A stretch of 64,000 nt of DNA from Wukongibacter sp050859025 (GTDB lineage Bacteria; Bacillota; Clostridia; Peptostreptococcales; Caminicellaceae). A model generated the notes under the pieces. That model was not told where the DNA came from, did no database searches, and saw only the letters and a program-made list of their open reading frames with translations. The translations under genes were made by a program, and so were the position numbers. The stretch is from positions 4,402,001 to 4,466,000 of the forward strand of contig NZ_CP138200.1 of assembly GCF_050859025.1 (NCBI RefSeq). The letters run 5' to 3'. This document shows, in pieces, positions 54,294 to 63,879 of this stretch (positions are counted from its first letter, which is position 1; each line of letters begins with the position of its first letter).

Positions 54294-54749
54294 TTTGTAA
54301 CCCTCCTAAAATTAAATATTTTAATTTCATTAGCGTTGCTCTTAATGGGGTTTCAAAAAGTAGTAAAGATCTTTCCTAAATACTTCACAATTAGCTAAAT
54401 ACTATTTCTTAAACCATTAATGTATATCAGTATATTTTCATTTTTTTATCTATAACCATAAATAGCAGTTGAATTTTTTCAACTATTCGTTTAATCCATC
54501 AATTTATTTTTTAATTACTTTATGGTAAAATTAACTATATTCCTATTTTGGCTTGTTAAGATTTTCTCCTAACATTTATATGGAGAAGCTTGACAAGTCT
54601 TTTTTTATATATTTCTCTCTATTTATAGAACTCATTTAATCACATCTTTACTTCTTATTTGAACCTCTCCCACAACGATAATGATATTAAATCATGAGCT
54701 TGTTCTTTTTAACCAAATGCATATTTCAAAATATAAATCTTGAGTTATT
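54294..54749. other. 456-base intergenic gap inside the KAS III cluster
   Basis: No gene is seen. It holds a stem that reads as a terminator on the plus strand, a small TTGAA/TTCAA palindrome (about 54470-54486), and presumably the promoter of the downstream operon. No minus-strand gene uses the plus-strand terminator. Confidence 0.45.
54552..54606 (+). terminator. plus-strand terminator-like hairpin without a gene
   Basis: CTTGT...TTCTCC pairs with GGAGAA...ACAAG through a bulge, followed on the plus strand by TCTTTTTTT. On the minus strand the stem is followed by CCAAAATAGG, so it fits plus-strand termination. Confidence 0.5.
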
Positions 54750-55502
54750 TTATGTAATAGACAATTCTAAGCCACCATCTACAATTAGGGTCTGTCCTAT
54801 TATATAGTCAGATTCATCGCTTGCTAGAAATAACGCTGCTGAAGCTACGTCATCTCCCTTTCCTAATCTATTTAATGGTATCTTCTTGGTCATTTTCTCA
54901 AGAACTTTATCGGGTACCTTCATAAGCATATCCGTCTCTATACATCCTGGTCCTATTGCATTTACATGTATCCCCTTTACCCCTAATTCTGCAGCTAGAC
55001 TCTTTGTAAATCCAACAATAGCAGCCTTGGAAGCACAATAATTTACTTGTCCTATATTTCCATAAAATGCTCCTAATGATGCAATATTAATTATCTTCCC
55101 TTGGTTTCTTTCCAACATATATGGCACTACTACCTTGGTACAAAGATATACACTGTTCAAGTTATTATTTATTACTTCATTCCATTGATTTTGTTTCATA
55201 TTCTTAAAAAGACTATCTCGTGTAATCCCAGCATTGTTTACCAATATGTCTATTTTTCCAAATCTTTCGACAATACTGCTTATAGCTGTCTCAACATCTT
55301 TTCCCTTGCTAGCATCTATGCATAGAGCCATTGACCTTACATTGTATTTATTTATACAATCAATTGTCTCTCCGGCCGCTTGATTATTACTCCTATAACC
55401 TATGACTATATCAGCACCAGCTTCGGCCATTTTCAATGCAATAGCTCTACCTATTCCACGGCTTCCCCCTGTTACAAATGCAACTTTTCCTTCTAATTCC
55501 AT
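54750..55502 (-). CDS. SDR 3-oxoacyl reductase, FabG-like (second)
   Basis: 250-residue short-chain dehydrogenase: TGGSRGIG, NNAGI, catalytic NIASLGAFYG and YCASKAAIVG, ending GQTLIVDGG. It should reduce 3-oxoacyl thioesters. GAAAGGAGAACTTA precedes the ATG. It follows the IorB-like gene by 15 bases and ends the first transcription unit of the cluster. Confidence 0.92.
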   Translation of the reverse strand: MELEGKVAFVTGGSRGIGRAIALKMAEAGADIVIGYRSNNQAAGETIDCINKYNVRSMALCIDASKGKDVETAISSIVERFGKIDILVNNAGITRDSLFKNMKQNQWNEVINNNLNSVYLCTKVVVPYMLERNQGKIINIASLGAFYGNIGQVNYCASKAAIVGFTKSLAAELGVKGIHVNAIGPGCIETDMLMKVPDKVLEKMTKKIPLNRLGKGDDVASAALFLASDESDYIIGQTLIVDGGLELSIT

Positions 55503-55517
55503 TAAGTTCTCCTTTCT

Positions 55518-56120
55518 CTAATTATTATCGCTTACAGCTACAGCAAGTTTTCTTCCTATTCTAAAGGCCCTTAAGTTATCTTCAGCAAAATCTGAAGACA
55601 CATTTTCACCTATAATATCTTCCCAAAGAATTTCTTCTATATGGGTTTTTAGAGATAATATCCCAAGCATTACTATATTGATGCATTTAGTGCTTATATC
55701 ATTCATCCTTAATACTTCTGAAATATCTATAAGCATCTTATTATAATCTAGTCTGTCTATCAGACCATCTAAGTCGATATCTTCTTCTAACTTTTCGGTA
55801 ACAGATGTTGGAGTTATACTTTGATCGTTCATAATCAAATCACCTTCATTCTTAAGGTATCTACTCCATCTAAGGGCTTCATATTTCTCAAAGGATAGTA
55901 TAATATCTGCTTCACCCTTCTTTATAAGAGGAGAAACTATTTTATCTCCTACTCTTACATGGGTGATTACACTTCCTCCTCTTTGACCCAAACCAATGAT
56001 ATCCGTTGTTTTTACATCATAGCCTGCCTCTAAAAATGTGCTTGAGATGATATCACTTGCCAAAACTACTCCTTGTCCACCAACCCCACAAATAATTAGA
56101 TTTAAAGGATCTACTACCAC
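55518..56120 (-). CDS. indolepyruvate ferredoxin oxidoreductase beta subunit (IorB-like)
   Basis: 200 residues, the POR-gamma-type subunit: LIICGVGGQGVVLASDII, GLGQRGGSVITHVRVG, EKYEALRW and CINIVMLGILS. With the alpha subunit it oxidises aryl or branched 2-oxoacids and CoA to an acyl-CoA and CO2, reducing ferredoxin. A GTG start at 56120 is supported by an in-frame stop just upstream; the ribosome site is weak. It is 121 bases after the alpha gene. Confidence 0.85.
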   Translation of the reverse strand: MVVDPLNLIICGVGGQGVVLASDIISSTFLEAGYDVKTTDIIGLGQRGGSVITHVRVGDKIVSPLIKKGEADIILSFEKYEALRWSRYLKNEGDLIMNDQSITPTSVTEKLEEDIDLDGLIDRLDYNKMLIDISEVLRMNDISTKCINIVMLGILSLKTHIEEILWEDIIGENVSSDFAEDNLRAFRIGRKLAVAVSDNN

Positions 56121-56241
56121 CTATATTTCACCATCCTTTCATTAGTTAATATATTTTGTAGTTTAATAAAAACTCAGGTGTTCAGAAGTCATTTTTCTTT
56201 ATTAAATTTTTCTTCTAGAAATGGCCTACAATAAACAGCTT

Positions 56242-57822
56242 TTAGGAAAATATTAAGCACTCATGTCGTGCTATAATTACAGAAACTCCTTTCTTCTCAA
56301 TTTCTTCCAATAATACTCTTTCCAATTCTTTAGTATTATAACTGTCTATCACATAGGTTCTATCAACACCTATAGCTTTACATACTTCTTCTATTGAAGC
56401 TCTTCTTTTATCACTGCCTGGGTCTAAAGGGCTTGAGATATTTTTTTGTCCTCCTGTCATTGCAACGGTTAAATTATCATTTACTATCAAGGTGCAATCT
56501 CCATTATTCCAAACTATATTAAGTAGTCCATTTATTCCTGTATGCCAGAACTCTCCATCACCCATAATTCCTAAAAGTTTTTCACCATCATCATTTAGCT
56601 TATTAAATCCATATGCAATTCCAAAAGATGAACCCATACATTTTACTATATCTATAGCCCCAACATGTGGAAAAGCTCCTAAACCTCCACAACCAATTCC
56701 TCCAGCTGCCATAATGTCATTTTTCTTCAATAGACTATTTATCACATTATGGGCACAGCCCGGACAATTCACTGGTAGCCTAAATGGTACTCTTACATAC
56801 TCATTTTCTTCTTTTTTGTCTAAGATCTTTTCTTGTATAATATCTGGAGTAAAATACAGCATGTGAGGAAATCTTGGAAATATTGACTCCCCTTCAACTT
56901 CAAGACCAATGTTTTTTATTTCCTTCTCAATTATTGGATGTCCATCTTCAATCACATAAACCTTTTCATGGCTTTCTATAAATTCTTTGATATTTCTTTT
57001 AGGAAGTGGAAATACTAATCCTAATTTTAGGAACGATGCCTCGGGTAAAACCTCTTTTGCATATAGATATGAAACCCCCGATGCTATAATTCCAATTGTG
57101 CTATTCTTGACTTCTGCTTTGTTAATTTCTACATTATCTGAGTATGATGATAACCGATTCCAGCTTTCGTGAAAATCATGCCAATAATCCTTTAATTTCT
57201 GTGAATTATAGTTATCAAAGCCAAATCTTACTACATTACCAACTGTTTTTTGAAGACTTTTCTTATGTATCTGTCTACATTCTCTAATCGGCTGATTGTT
57301 TTCTTCAGTCATGTTGATAACAGATTTTGATTTACTAGTTATAGAATTTAGTCTAAATATTACTGGTGTTTCAAATCTTTCACTAATTTCAAAGGCTATT
57401 TTTATAAATTCTCTAGCTTCCTCACTATCAGAAGGTTCAACTAGTGGAACATTTGACATTATACTGTAAAATCTACAGTCCTGATAATCATCTCCAACTA
57501 TCCTGCCAACATCATCGGCTACAACAAGAACAATACCGCCATTAATTGGAGCACCTGATAATTGAGTAAATGCATCGGCAGCTACATTCAGGCCTAATGT
57601 TTTCATCAATACCAAGGTTCTTTTACCCGACATTGACACTCCCGATGCAACTTCCAAGGCAACCTTTTCATTTGTTGACCATTCACAATTAACTCCTTTA
57701 AAGCTAGACAATTCATTTAGTACTTCTGTACAAGGAGTACCAGGATAACCCGTTGCATAGGCTACTCCACTTTCATAACAGCCTAATGCTGTGGCTTGGT
57801 TTCCAGTCAGTATTTTTCTCAT
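56242..57822 (-). CDS. indolepyruvate ferredoxin oxidoreductase alpha subunit (IorA-like) lacking the ferredoxin domain
   Basis: 526 residues. The N-terminal PP domain starts LTGNQATALGCYESGV and has YPGTPCTEV. The TPP-binding domain has GIGCGGLGAFPHVG, GDGEFWHTGINGLLN and WNNGDCTLIVNDN (about 415-450). Typical IorA ends with a two-cluster ferredoxin domain of about 60 residues; here the chain stops after ARHECLIFS with no Cys motif. The role is to supply aryl- or branched acyl-CoA, possibly as starter for the KAS III enzymes. GGGGGATTTAGC precedes the ATG. First gene of the cluster. Confidence 0.88.
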   Translation of the reverse strand: MRKILTGNQATALGCYESGVAYATGYPGTPCTEVLNELSSFKGVNCEWSTNEKVALEVASGVSMSGKRTLVLMKTLGLNVAADAFTQLSGAPINGGIVLVVADDVGRIVGDDYQDCRFYSIMSNVPLVEPSDSEEAREFIKIAFEISERFETPVIFRLNSITSKSKSVINMTEENNQPIRECRQIHKKSLQKTVGNVVRFGFDNYNSQKLKDYWHDFHESWNRLSSYSDNVEINKAEVKNSTIGIIASGVSYLYAKEVLPEASFLKLGLVFPLPKRNIKEFIESHEKVYVIEDGHPIIEKEIKNIGLEVEGESIFPRFPHMLYFTPDIIQEKILDKKEENEYVRVPFRLPVNCPGCAHNVINSLLKKNDIMAAGGIGCGGLGAFPHVGAIDIVKCMGSSFGIAYGFNKLNDDGEKLLGIMGDGEFWHTGINGLLNIVWNNGDCTLIVNDNLTVAMTGGQKNISSPLDPGSDKRRASIEEVCKAIGVDRTYVIDSYNTKELERVLLEEIEKKGVSVIIARHECLIFS

Positions 57823-59083
57823 GCTAAATCCCCCTTTCTAATAGTAATAGTTTATAGATTATTACAGTATTTAAGGTTCCATCTTCAAATTTAATTTTGT
57901 TAATTTTTTGACAATCCCCTACATATTTCTTGTTCGATTTAGTTTAGTTACGTATTCATAGCAAGCTTTAATATGAAATAGGTTAAGAACATACTTAGTG
58001 GTTGAAAAAACCATAACCATAATAGAACGAAATAATAGAACGAAATGTTTTGTCAGGATAGTTTAAAAGCTTAAATGTTTTTATAATAGTAAGCTTTTAA
58101 AGCACAATTTTAGCTTTATAGCTTACAATTTGTAAATGAACTTTGTATCTATACTGCTTAATACTAATGACTAAAGCTACTTTCATTTTTTGAAAATTGT
58201 TGCAATGTTTTTACTCATATCACTTTAATACCTTTTAAAAATTGTTTTCTTTTTTTTTGATTAGCCTATACTGATTAAAAGCTTTGTTTAAATAGATTAT
58301 AATTTAAATTCATTGTAATTCTTATCTTTGACCAAACATCTTTTAAAGAAATGACTTCAATAAGAGAATATCTAGAAATCTTAGTAAAACTTAATTAGAT
58401 AAAGTTTTACACCCTTCAAATCACTCCCTTTTTTTGTATTATTTATCGCCTTTACCATTATATACCACAGTAATAATCAATGTCAACTTTTTTAATAGCT
58501 TATTTACTTTTTGTTTAATTGTCGTATTTAACTGAAATTTTGTAAATTTTTGTAGCTTTAGAAAGTTATTTGCCAATATAAATAGCTCAAGTTCTACATT
58601 TTTAGAACTTGAGCTTTTCTTATATATTTATAATATATTCCATTAAATAATAATTCAAAACCTCTTAATCTGTTTTCATAGACTCACAAGACCCATGACT
58701 TTTGTATATAAAGTAAAGTTTAATCAGTGTATTTCTTTACTTTTTGTAGCCTAGTATTGTCGTCATATGCTGTCGGTACTATTTTTATATTTTTTATATA
58801 TTTTTTATATATTTATAATAAATTTTATTAAAAATTTTATTTTTATTAGTATTTTTCATTGGCTGGTCGAAGATTGTAAAAACAAGTCTACTATCATATT
58901 CAATCATTTACCTTTTGTTTAAATATGACAGCAGATTAATTAGTATAATATCGCTTTGAATCATAAAAAAGGAACCTCCCCTCAGATATACTTGTAAAAG
59001 CACCTGTTAAATAGATCGATCCCTTCGCTACGATTTTTTCATTTAAAATAAATACTCTTTGATTGTACTGATTAATCAAATCT
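57823..59083. other. 1.26 kb AT-rich region without genes
   Basis: No supported ORF, RNA or mobile element. It contains a 13-base tandem duplication (AATAGAACGAAAT at 58021 and 58034), a plus-strand terminator-like hairpin (58584-58620) and long A/T runs. It separates the KAS III cluster from sbcD and may include the promoter of the cluster as well as remnants of an insertion boundary. Confidence 0.5.
58584..58620 (+). terminator. plus-strand terminator-like hairpin without a gene
   Basis: 13-base arms AGCTCAAGTTCTA/TAGAACTTGAGCT with a 6-base loop, followed by TTTCTT on the plus strand. No plus-strand gene precedes it. Confidence 0.45.
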
Positions 59084-60286
59084 TTAATCTTCTTCACCTG
59101 CAATATCTACAAATAGTTCCATGAACTCTTCTGAAGGCTCTATCTTTCTTTCATGAACATAAAACTCTCTAAATAGTTCCATTATGTTTCTTTCCTTAAA
59201 GCTCTCAATGCCTTCATCATCATTCTCTACTTCTTGTATAATTGGAACTATTGAAAGTATGTCAGGTTTTAATTTCTTTATAGATTTTATATGTGATTGG
59301 TCTAAGACCTTATCAGTTTCTATCTCAAGATATGCCCAAACCTCTCTATCTACATTTCTTTCACACATATCTATTGCTTCATCTATTCCTCTACATCTCC
59401 ATACTTCAATAGGCTTTCTATTTTTCAAAAGAATCTCTTCCGTTTTTGCTTCCTCTAAAGGTTTTAAATCTACTATATATACACATTTACTATATCCAAT
59501 TTCACTCCTACTGTATTGTAGCGGAGATCCCGAATAGATTGCATGTACATTTTTATATTTCACTCTTTGAGGCTTGTGAAGGTGCCCTAAGGCTATATAT
59601 TGTGCTCCTATGGATAGACTTTCTCCAGCTACAGTAAGGCCTCCTCCTACTTGGAGGACCCTCTCAGAATCTGAAGTTTCTCCTCCTAAAACAAATATAT
59701 GACTCACCGCAATGTTTATAGTATCTTCTCTGAATTTTTCAGAAAGATTTCCCAGTATTTCCCCAACTTTTTCGGAATAATTCCTTTGGAGCTCTTTTTC
59801 ATCGGAAATATCTCCAAGAACTTCATTTAACCTTTGTTCACTAGGATATGGAAGTGTTAAAATAACTATATTCTCATCATTTATCTTAAGCTCTACATAT
59901 CCTTCATCAGCTTCTAATACTTCATGTTTCCCAATCTTTCCCTTATCCACTCTGCTCTTTGGATTACCAAGAAGTATTATTCCATGTTCATAGGCAAGGG
60001 GGGTTGATGCAGTAAGTCTATCGGGATTATCATGATTTCCGGCTATTACAAGCACAACCCTCTCTCCATTTTTACCAAGTCTTCTTAGGGCTTTGTATAA
60101 AAGTCTCTCAGCCTTGGCTGGTGGATTACTGTTATCATATATATCTCCTGCTATTATTACTATATCGATTTCCTTTTCATCAGCTATCTCTATTATATCT
60201 TCTATTACTTTTTCCTGTTCGTCCAGTCTACTTTGGTTTTCTAAGTGCTTGCCTAAGTGCCAGTCGGAAGTGTGCAATATTCTCAT
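59084..60286 (-). CDS. sbcD: nuclease SbcCD subunit D
   Basis: Mre11-type metallophosphoesterase of 400 residues. The metal motifs are SDWHLGKH, AGDIYDN, GNHDNPDR, and GHLHKP near 230-240. It works with SbcC on hairpins and DNA ends. The start overlaps the addA stop by four bases (ATGA). In most relatives sbcC follows directly; here the next gene on the strand is the cluster 1.26 kb away, and sbcC lies beyond it. Confidence 0.95.
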   Translation of the reverse strand: MRILHTSDWHLGKHLENQSRLDEQEKVIEDIIEIADEKEIDIVIIAGDIYDNSNPPAKAERLLYKALRRLGKNGERVVLVIAGNHDNPDRLTASTPLAYEHGIILLGNPKSRVDKGKIGKHEVLEADEGYVELKINDENIVILTLPYPSEQRLNEVLGDISDEKELQRNYSEKVGEILGNLSEKFREDTINIAVSHIFVLGGETSDSERVLQVGGGLTVAGESLSIGAQYIALGHLHKPQRVKYKNVHAIYSGSPLQYSRSEIGYSKCVYIVDLKPLEEAKTEEILLKNRKPIEVWRCRGIDEAIDMCERNVDREVWAYLEIETDKVLDQSHIKSIKKLKPDILSIVPIIQEVENDDEGIESFKERNIMELFREFYVHERKIEPSEEFMELFVDIAGEED

Positions 60287-63200
60287 CCTATTTGCACCTC
60301 CTTATCTATGTCAAATAAATATATATAGCTTTCCTTAACCCTTTTGCCAGTAATTTTTTCTAGAGCTTCTTTATATAATTCTATCTGAACCCTATACCTC
60401 TTTACCATCATATCTATGTTCTCATAAAGTACATTTCCTGTTTTATAGTCTATGAGTACAAGCTCCTCTCCTTCTTCAAAATAGCAATCTATAATCCCTT
60501 GAACAAGCAGTTCTTCCCTACACTCTTCTAGATCATCTATTACTTCTGATGCCTTCTTTTTTAAAATAAAAGGAGCTTCTCTAAATACCTTTTCAGCCTT
60601 TAATATTCTTTTTCCTATATCACTTCTAAAAAAGCTTAATATTTTATCTGCATTAACAACCTTAGCCTCTTCAATAGTCAATTGTTCTTTCATAACCATA
60701 GTATCTATTTGATTTTCAATCTCAGATACATCTAATGAGTTATTTAAATCTAGATGCTGCATTACAAAGTGTATAATTGTCCCTATTTCAGCCTTTGTAA
60801 AAGGTTTTTGTCCCTCTAAAAAGCTTGGTTTCTTGACTAAAGATGGAATTTTAAATACTATATCGTCTATATTTTTTGCCGAGGCCTTCTTGATATCACT
60901 AACAGCAAGCTTTGATGGTATCCCGATATCACACTCATTTGGATATTTCCATTCAAATCTCTCGGCTATAAGCTCTTTGTATCTAGGCTGGACTTCAAGC
61001 TTAAAATTATCAAGCCTTTCTCTTTCATCATTATATGTCTCAATTTTTTCTATTTCTTTTTGATAAATATCTTTTTTGTTAAGTAAGTTTATTGACCATC
61101 TTGATCCCTCACCATCTTGAATCCACGACTCATTAATTGTAAGCTTACCTAGTTCTCTTAAAGGTTCTCCATCCCTATGAACAGCAAGAGATGAACATAT
61201 CCAGTCGAGATAAGATTGTCCTTTAACTAGATTGAAAAGGGTTGTACCCCTAAGCCATTTCTTAATTTCTCTTTCTAAGTCTCTTACTGAGCCAATAAGT
61301 ATTAACTTGTCTACAGCCCTTGTAAGAGCAACATATAGTATCCTCATTTCCTCAGACAAATTTTCTATCTTCATTTTACTCTTTATAGCCAATTGTGGTA
61401 GAGTTTGATTATATATCCTTTTTTCAACATCCACAAACTTTGGCCCCAAGCCTAATTCCTTATGAAGTAATATATCCTGCTGCATATCCTTTAAATTAAA
61501 TTTTTTACCAAGTCCACAGCAAATAACTACAGGAAACTCTAATCCTTTACTTTTATGTACACTCATTATTCTAACTACATCCTCATTTTCGCCAAGGGTC
61601 TTGGCACTACCCATATCCCCCTTGCTTTTGGTAAGCTTGTCAATAAATCTTAAAAATAAAAATAGGCCGTTAATTGCACTCTTTTCAAACTGACTGGCTC
61701 TATCAACTAATATTCTAAGGTTAGCTTGTCTCTGTATTCCGCCGGGCATTGCTCCTACATAATGATAATAACCAGTTTCTATAAGAAGCTTCCATATAAA
61801 TTCATCAAGCTTTAAATATCTTGCCTGGGCTCCCCATCTCTCTAATCTATCTATGAACTCCTTAATCTTAATTCCAAGTTCATCATCGTTATTTAGAATA
61901 TAATCTTCCAGAGCTTTATAATAGCTTCCTTCCCTACTTTGAATCCTAATTTTTATTAGCTCCTTTATATTAAAATTACCTATTGGCGATCTCATAACAC
62001 TGAGTAAAGGGATATCCTGTCTTTTATTATCTATTAGCTTTAATAGATCCATAAACATATTTATTTCGATAGTATCAAAATACCCAGAATTATCATCGGC
62101 ATATACTGGTATTCCTTCTTTTGAAAAGATTTCTGTAAATACTGGAGCCCATGTTCTAGGAGATCTTAAAAGTATAACTATATCCTTGTATTTTATTTTT
62201 TTGTATTCCTTATTCTTAGCATTGTATGTAGCCTTTCCTATTAAAGACTTTATTCTATTAGCCGCGAAGCTTGCTTCTGCTTCAATATTAGACATTTCCT
62301 TAAGCTCTTCTGATATATCGTCATCGGATTTAGAATTGTTTTCCATTATATTGAGTTCTATATTTGGATCTTCTATATCTTCAAAATCAAGACCCTTATA
62401 CAGGTATGAATCTTCTGTATAATCTATTTCTCCAAGGGCCTTGGACATAATATTTTTAAATAGGTAGTTTATTCCATCCAATATCTCTACCCTTGTTCTG
62501 AAATTCTGAGATAAATCTATTCTTTGATTAAAGCCATCACCTTCCCTATCATAGTTTTCATACTTTTCGATAAAAAGCGATGGGTCTGCCAATCTAAATC
62601 TATATATACTTTGTTTTACGTCACCTACCATGAACAGATTGTTCTCACGCTTTATTCTATTTAGAATGGTCTCCTGTACTATATTACTGTCTTGGTATTC
62701 GTCAACAAAGATGTGCTCAAACTTCCTTTTATATTCCAACCTTACTTCATCGCTTTCCAATATCTTAAGGGCATAGTGTTCTAGGTCATTGAAATCTAAT
62801 ATCCCCTTTTCTAGTTTCTTCTCACTGTACATTTCTCCGAATCTAATTACTACTTCACCAAGATATTTCATAGTGGGATATATTGCATTTATTTGCTCTA
62901 GATATTCATCAAAGCTTCTTACTAAAATCTTTTCTTTAATGTTCTTTATATTATCCTTATAGCTATCTCTTAGATCTTTGACTTCCTTTTGTAGATTTTC
63001 ATCTATCTCAAGCTTTCTATCGCCTCTAATTGTTTTAAGCTTTGGATGTTTTATGTTATTAATATCCTTATAGAATTTTTCTAAACCATCTGCCAAACTA
63101 ATAATCAAACTATCTATATTGTTTAAATCTTCAAATAAAGCCTCTTCATATTCCTTTGGACCGCATATACTATTACATGCATCTATTGCTCTTCTAATAA

Positions 63201-63879
63201 CATCCTTTGATCCCTTAAGTTCAATTTCAATATTTTCATTTACAGTTTGAATCCAAATGCTATCAGCAAATTCTGCCTTTCCCATGTTAAACTCCTCTAT
63301 ACTTTCTAAAAGCCATTTTCTAGGATAAGGCTTACTTTGGATAAATCCAAAGATTTTAAGTATTAGATCCTGGAGCTTTACATCCTCTCTATTGCCTCCA
63401 AATCCCTCAACTAATTCTATAAAGGACTTGTTTGCAGTTTTATACTCTTCTTCTAAAAGGTCGGCAAGGACCTCTTCAATTAAAATACTAGTTTCAGTCA
63501 TATCACCGATTCTAAAGGAAGGATCAATCTCTACCAAGTGAAAATTCTTTCTTACAACATCGATACAAAAAGAATGCAGGGTTGTTATATAAGACCTTCC
63601 TAAAAGAGTTATCTGCCTTCTCAAATGCTCTTCATGCTCTGATCCCTGTTCTATCTTCTGAATAAGGGCATTAAGTACTCTCTCTCTCATCTCTCCCGCC
63701 GCAGCATTTGTAAAGGTTACAATAAGTAAAGTATTTATGTCTATTAAATCCTCTGTAAGCAGTCTTATTATTCTTTCCACCAATACTGCTGTTTTTCCAG
63801 AACCTGCTGCAGCCGATATTAATAGGTTTTTTCCCCTGACATTTATGGCCTTTTCTTGGTCCTTAGTCCACTTTGGCAT
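60283..63879 (-). CDS. addA: helicase-exonuclease AddAB subunit A
   Basis: About 1198-residue UvrD-type helicase with a C-terminal RecB nuclease domain, for double-strand break repair. Walker A AAAGSGKTA is near the N-terminus, then HIFVDEYQDSN, VRIMSVHKSKGLEFPVV and ILYVALTRAVDKLIL. The nuclease site is at LVLIDYKTGNV. I place the start at the ATG at 63879, six bases after GGGGGTG, giving the usual MPKWTKDQEKAI; an ATG at 63894 is possible. It overlaps the addB end by 17 bases. Confidence 0.96.
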   Translation of the reverse strand: MPKWTKDQEKAINVRGKNLLISAAAGSGKTAVLVERIIRLLTEDLIDINTLLIVTFTNAAAGEMRERVLNALIQKIEQGSEHEEHLRRQITLLGRSYITTLHSFCIDVVRKNFHLVEIDPSFRIGDMTETSILIEEVLADLLEEEYKTANKSFIELVEGFGGNREDVKLQDLILKIFGFIQSKPYPRKWLLESIEEFNMGKAEFADSIWIQTVNENIEIELKGSKDVIRRAIDACNSICGPKEYEEALFEDLNNIDSLIISLADGLEKFYKDINNIKHPKLKTIRGDRKLEIDENLQKEVKDLRDSYKDNIKNIKEKILVRSFDEYLEQINAIYPTMKYLGEVVIRFGEMYSEKKLEKGILDFNDLEHYALKILESDEVRLEYKRKFEHIFVDEYQDSNIVQETILNRIKRENNLFMVGDVKQSIYRFRLADPSLFIEKYENYDREGDGFNQRIDLSQNFRTRVEILDGINYLFKNIMSKALGEIDYTEDSYLYKGLDFEDIEDPNIELNIMENNSKSDDDISEELKEMSNIEAEASFAANRIKSLIGKATYNAKNKEYKKIKYKDIVILLRSPRTWAPVFTEIFSKEGIPVYADDNSGYFDTIEINMFMDLLKLIDNKRQDIPLLSVMRSPIGNFNIKELIKIRIQSREGSYYKALEDYILNNDDELGIKIKEFIDRLERWGAQARYLKLDEFIWKLLIETGYYHYVGAMPGGIQRQANLRILVDRASQFEKSAINGLFLFLRFIDKLTKSKGDMGSAKTLGENEDVVRIMSVHKSKGLEFPVVICCGLGKKFNLKDMQQDILLHKELGLGPKFVDVEKRIYNQTLPQLAIKSKMKIENLSEEMRILYVALTRAVDKLILIGSVRDLEREIKKWLRGTTLFNLVKGQSYLDWICSSLAVHRDGEPLRELGKLTINESWIQDGEGSRWSINLLNKKDIYQKEIEKIETYNDERERLDNFKLEVQPRYKELIAERFEWKYPNECDIGIPSKLAVSDIKKASAKNIDDIVFKIPSLVKKPSFLEGQKPFTKAEIGTIIHFVMQHLDLNNSLDVSEIENQIDTMVMKEQLTIEEAKVVNADKILSFFRSDIGKRILKAEKVFREAPFILKKKASEVIDDLEECREELLVQGIIDCYFEEGEELVLIDYKTGNVLYENIDMMVKRYRVQIELYKEALEKITGKRVKESYIYLFDIDKEVQIG

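Noticed and set aside
58021..58046. Start of a CRISPR or tandem array (AATAGAACGAAAT twice)
   Set aside because: Only two copies, without spacers; probably a simple duplication.
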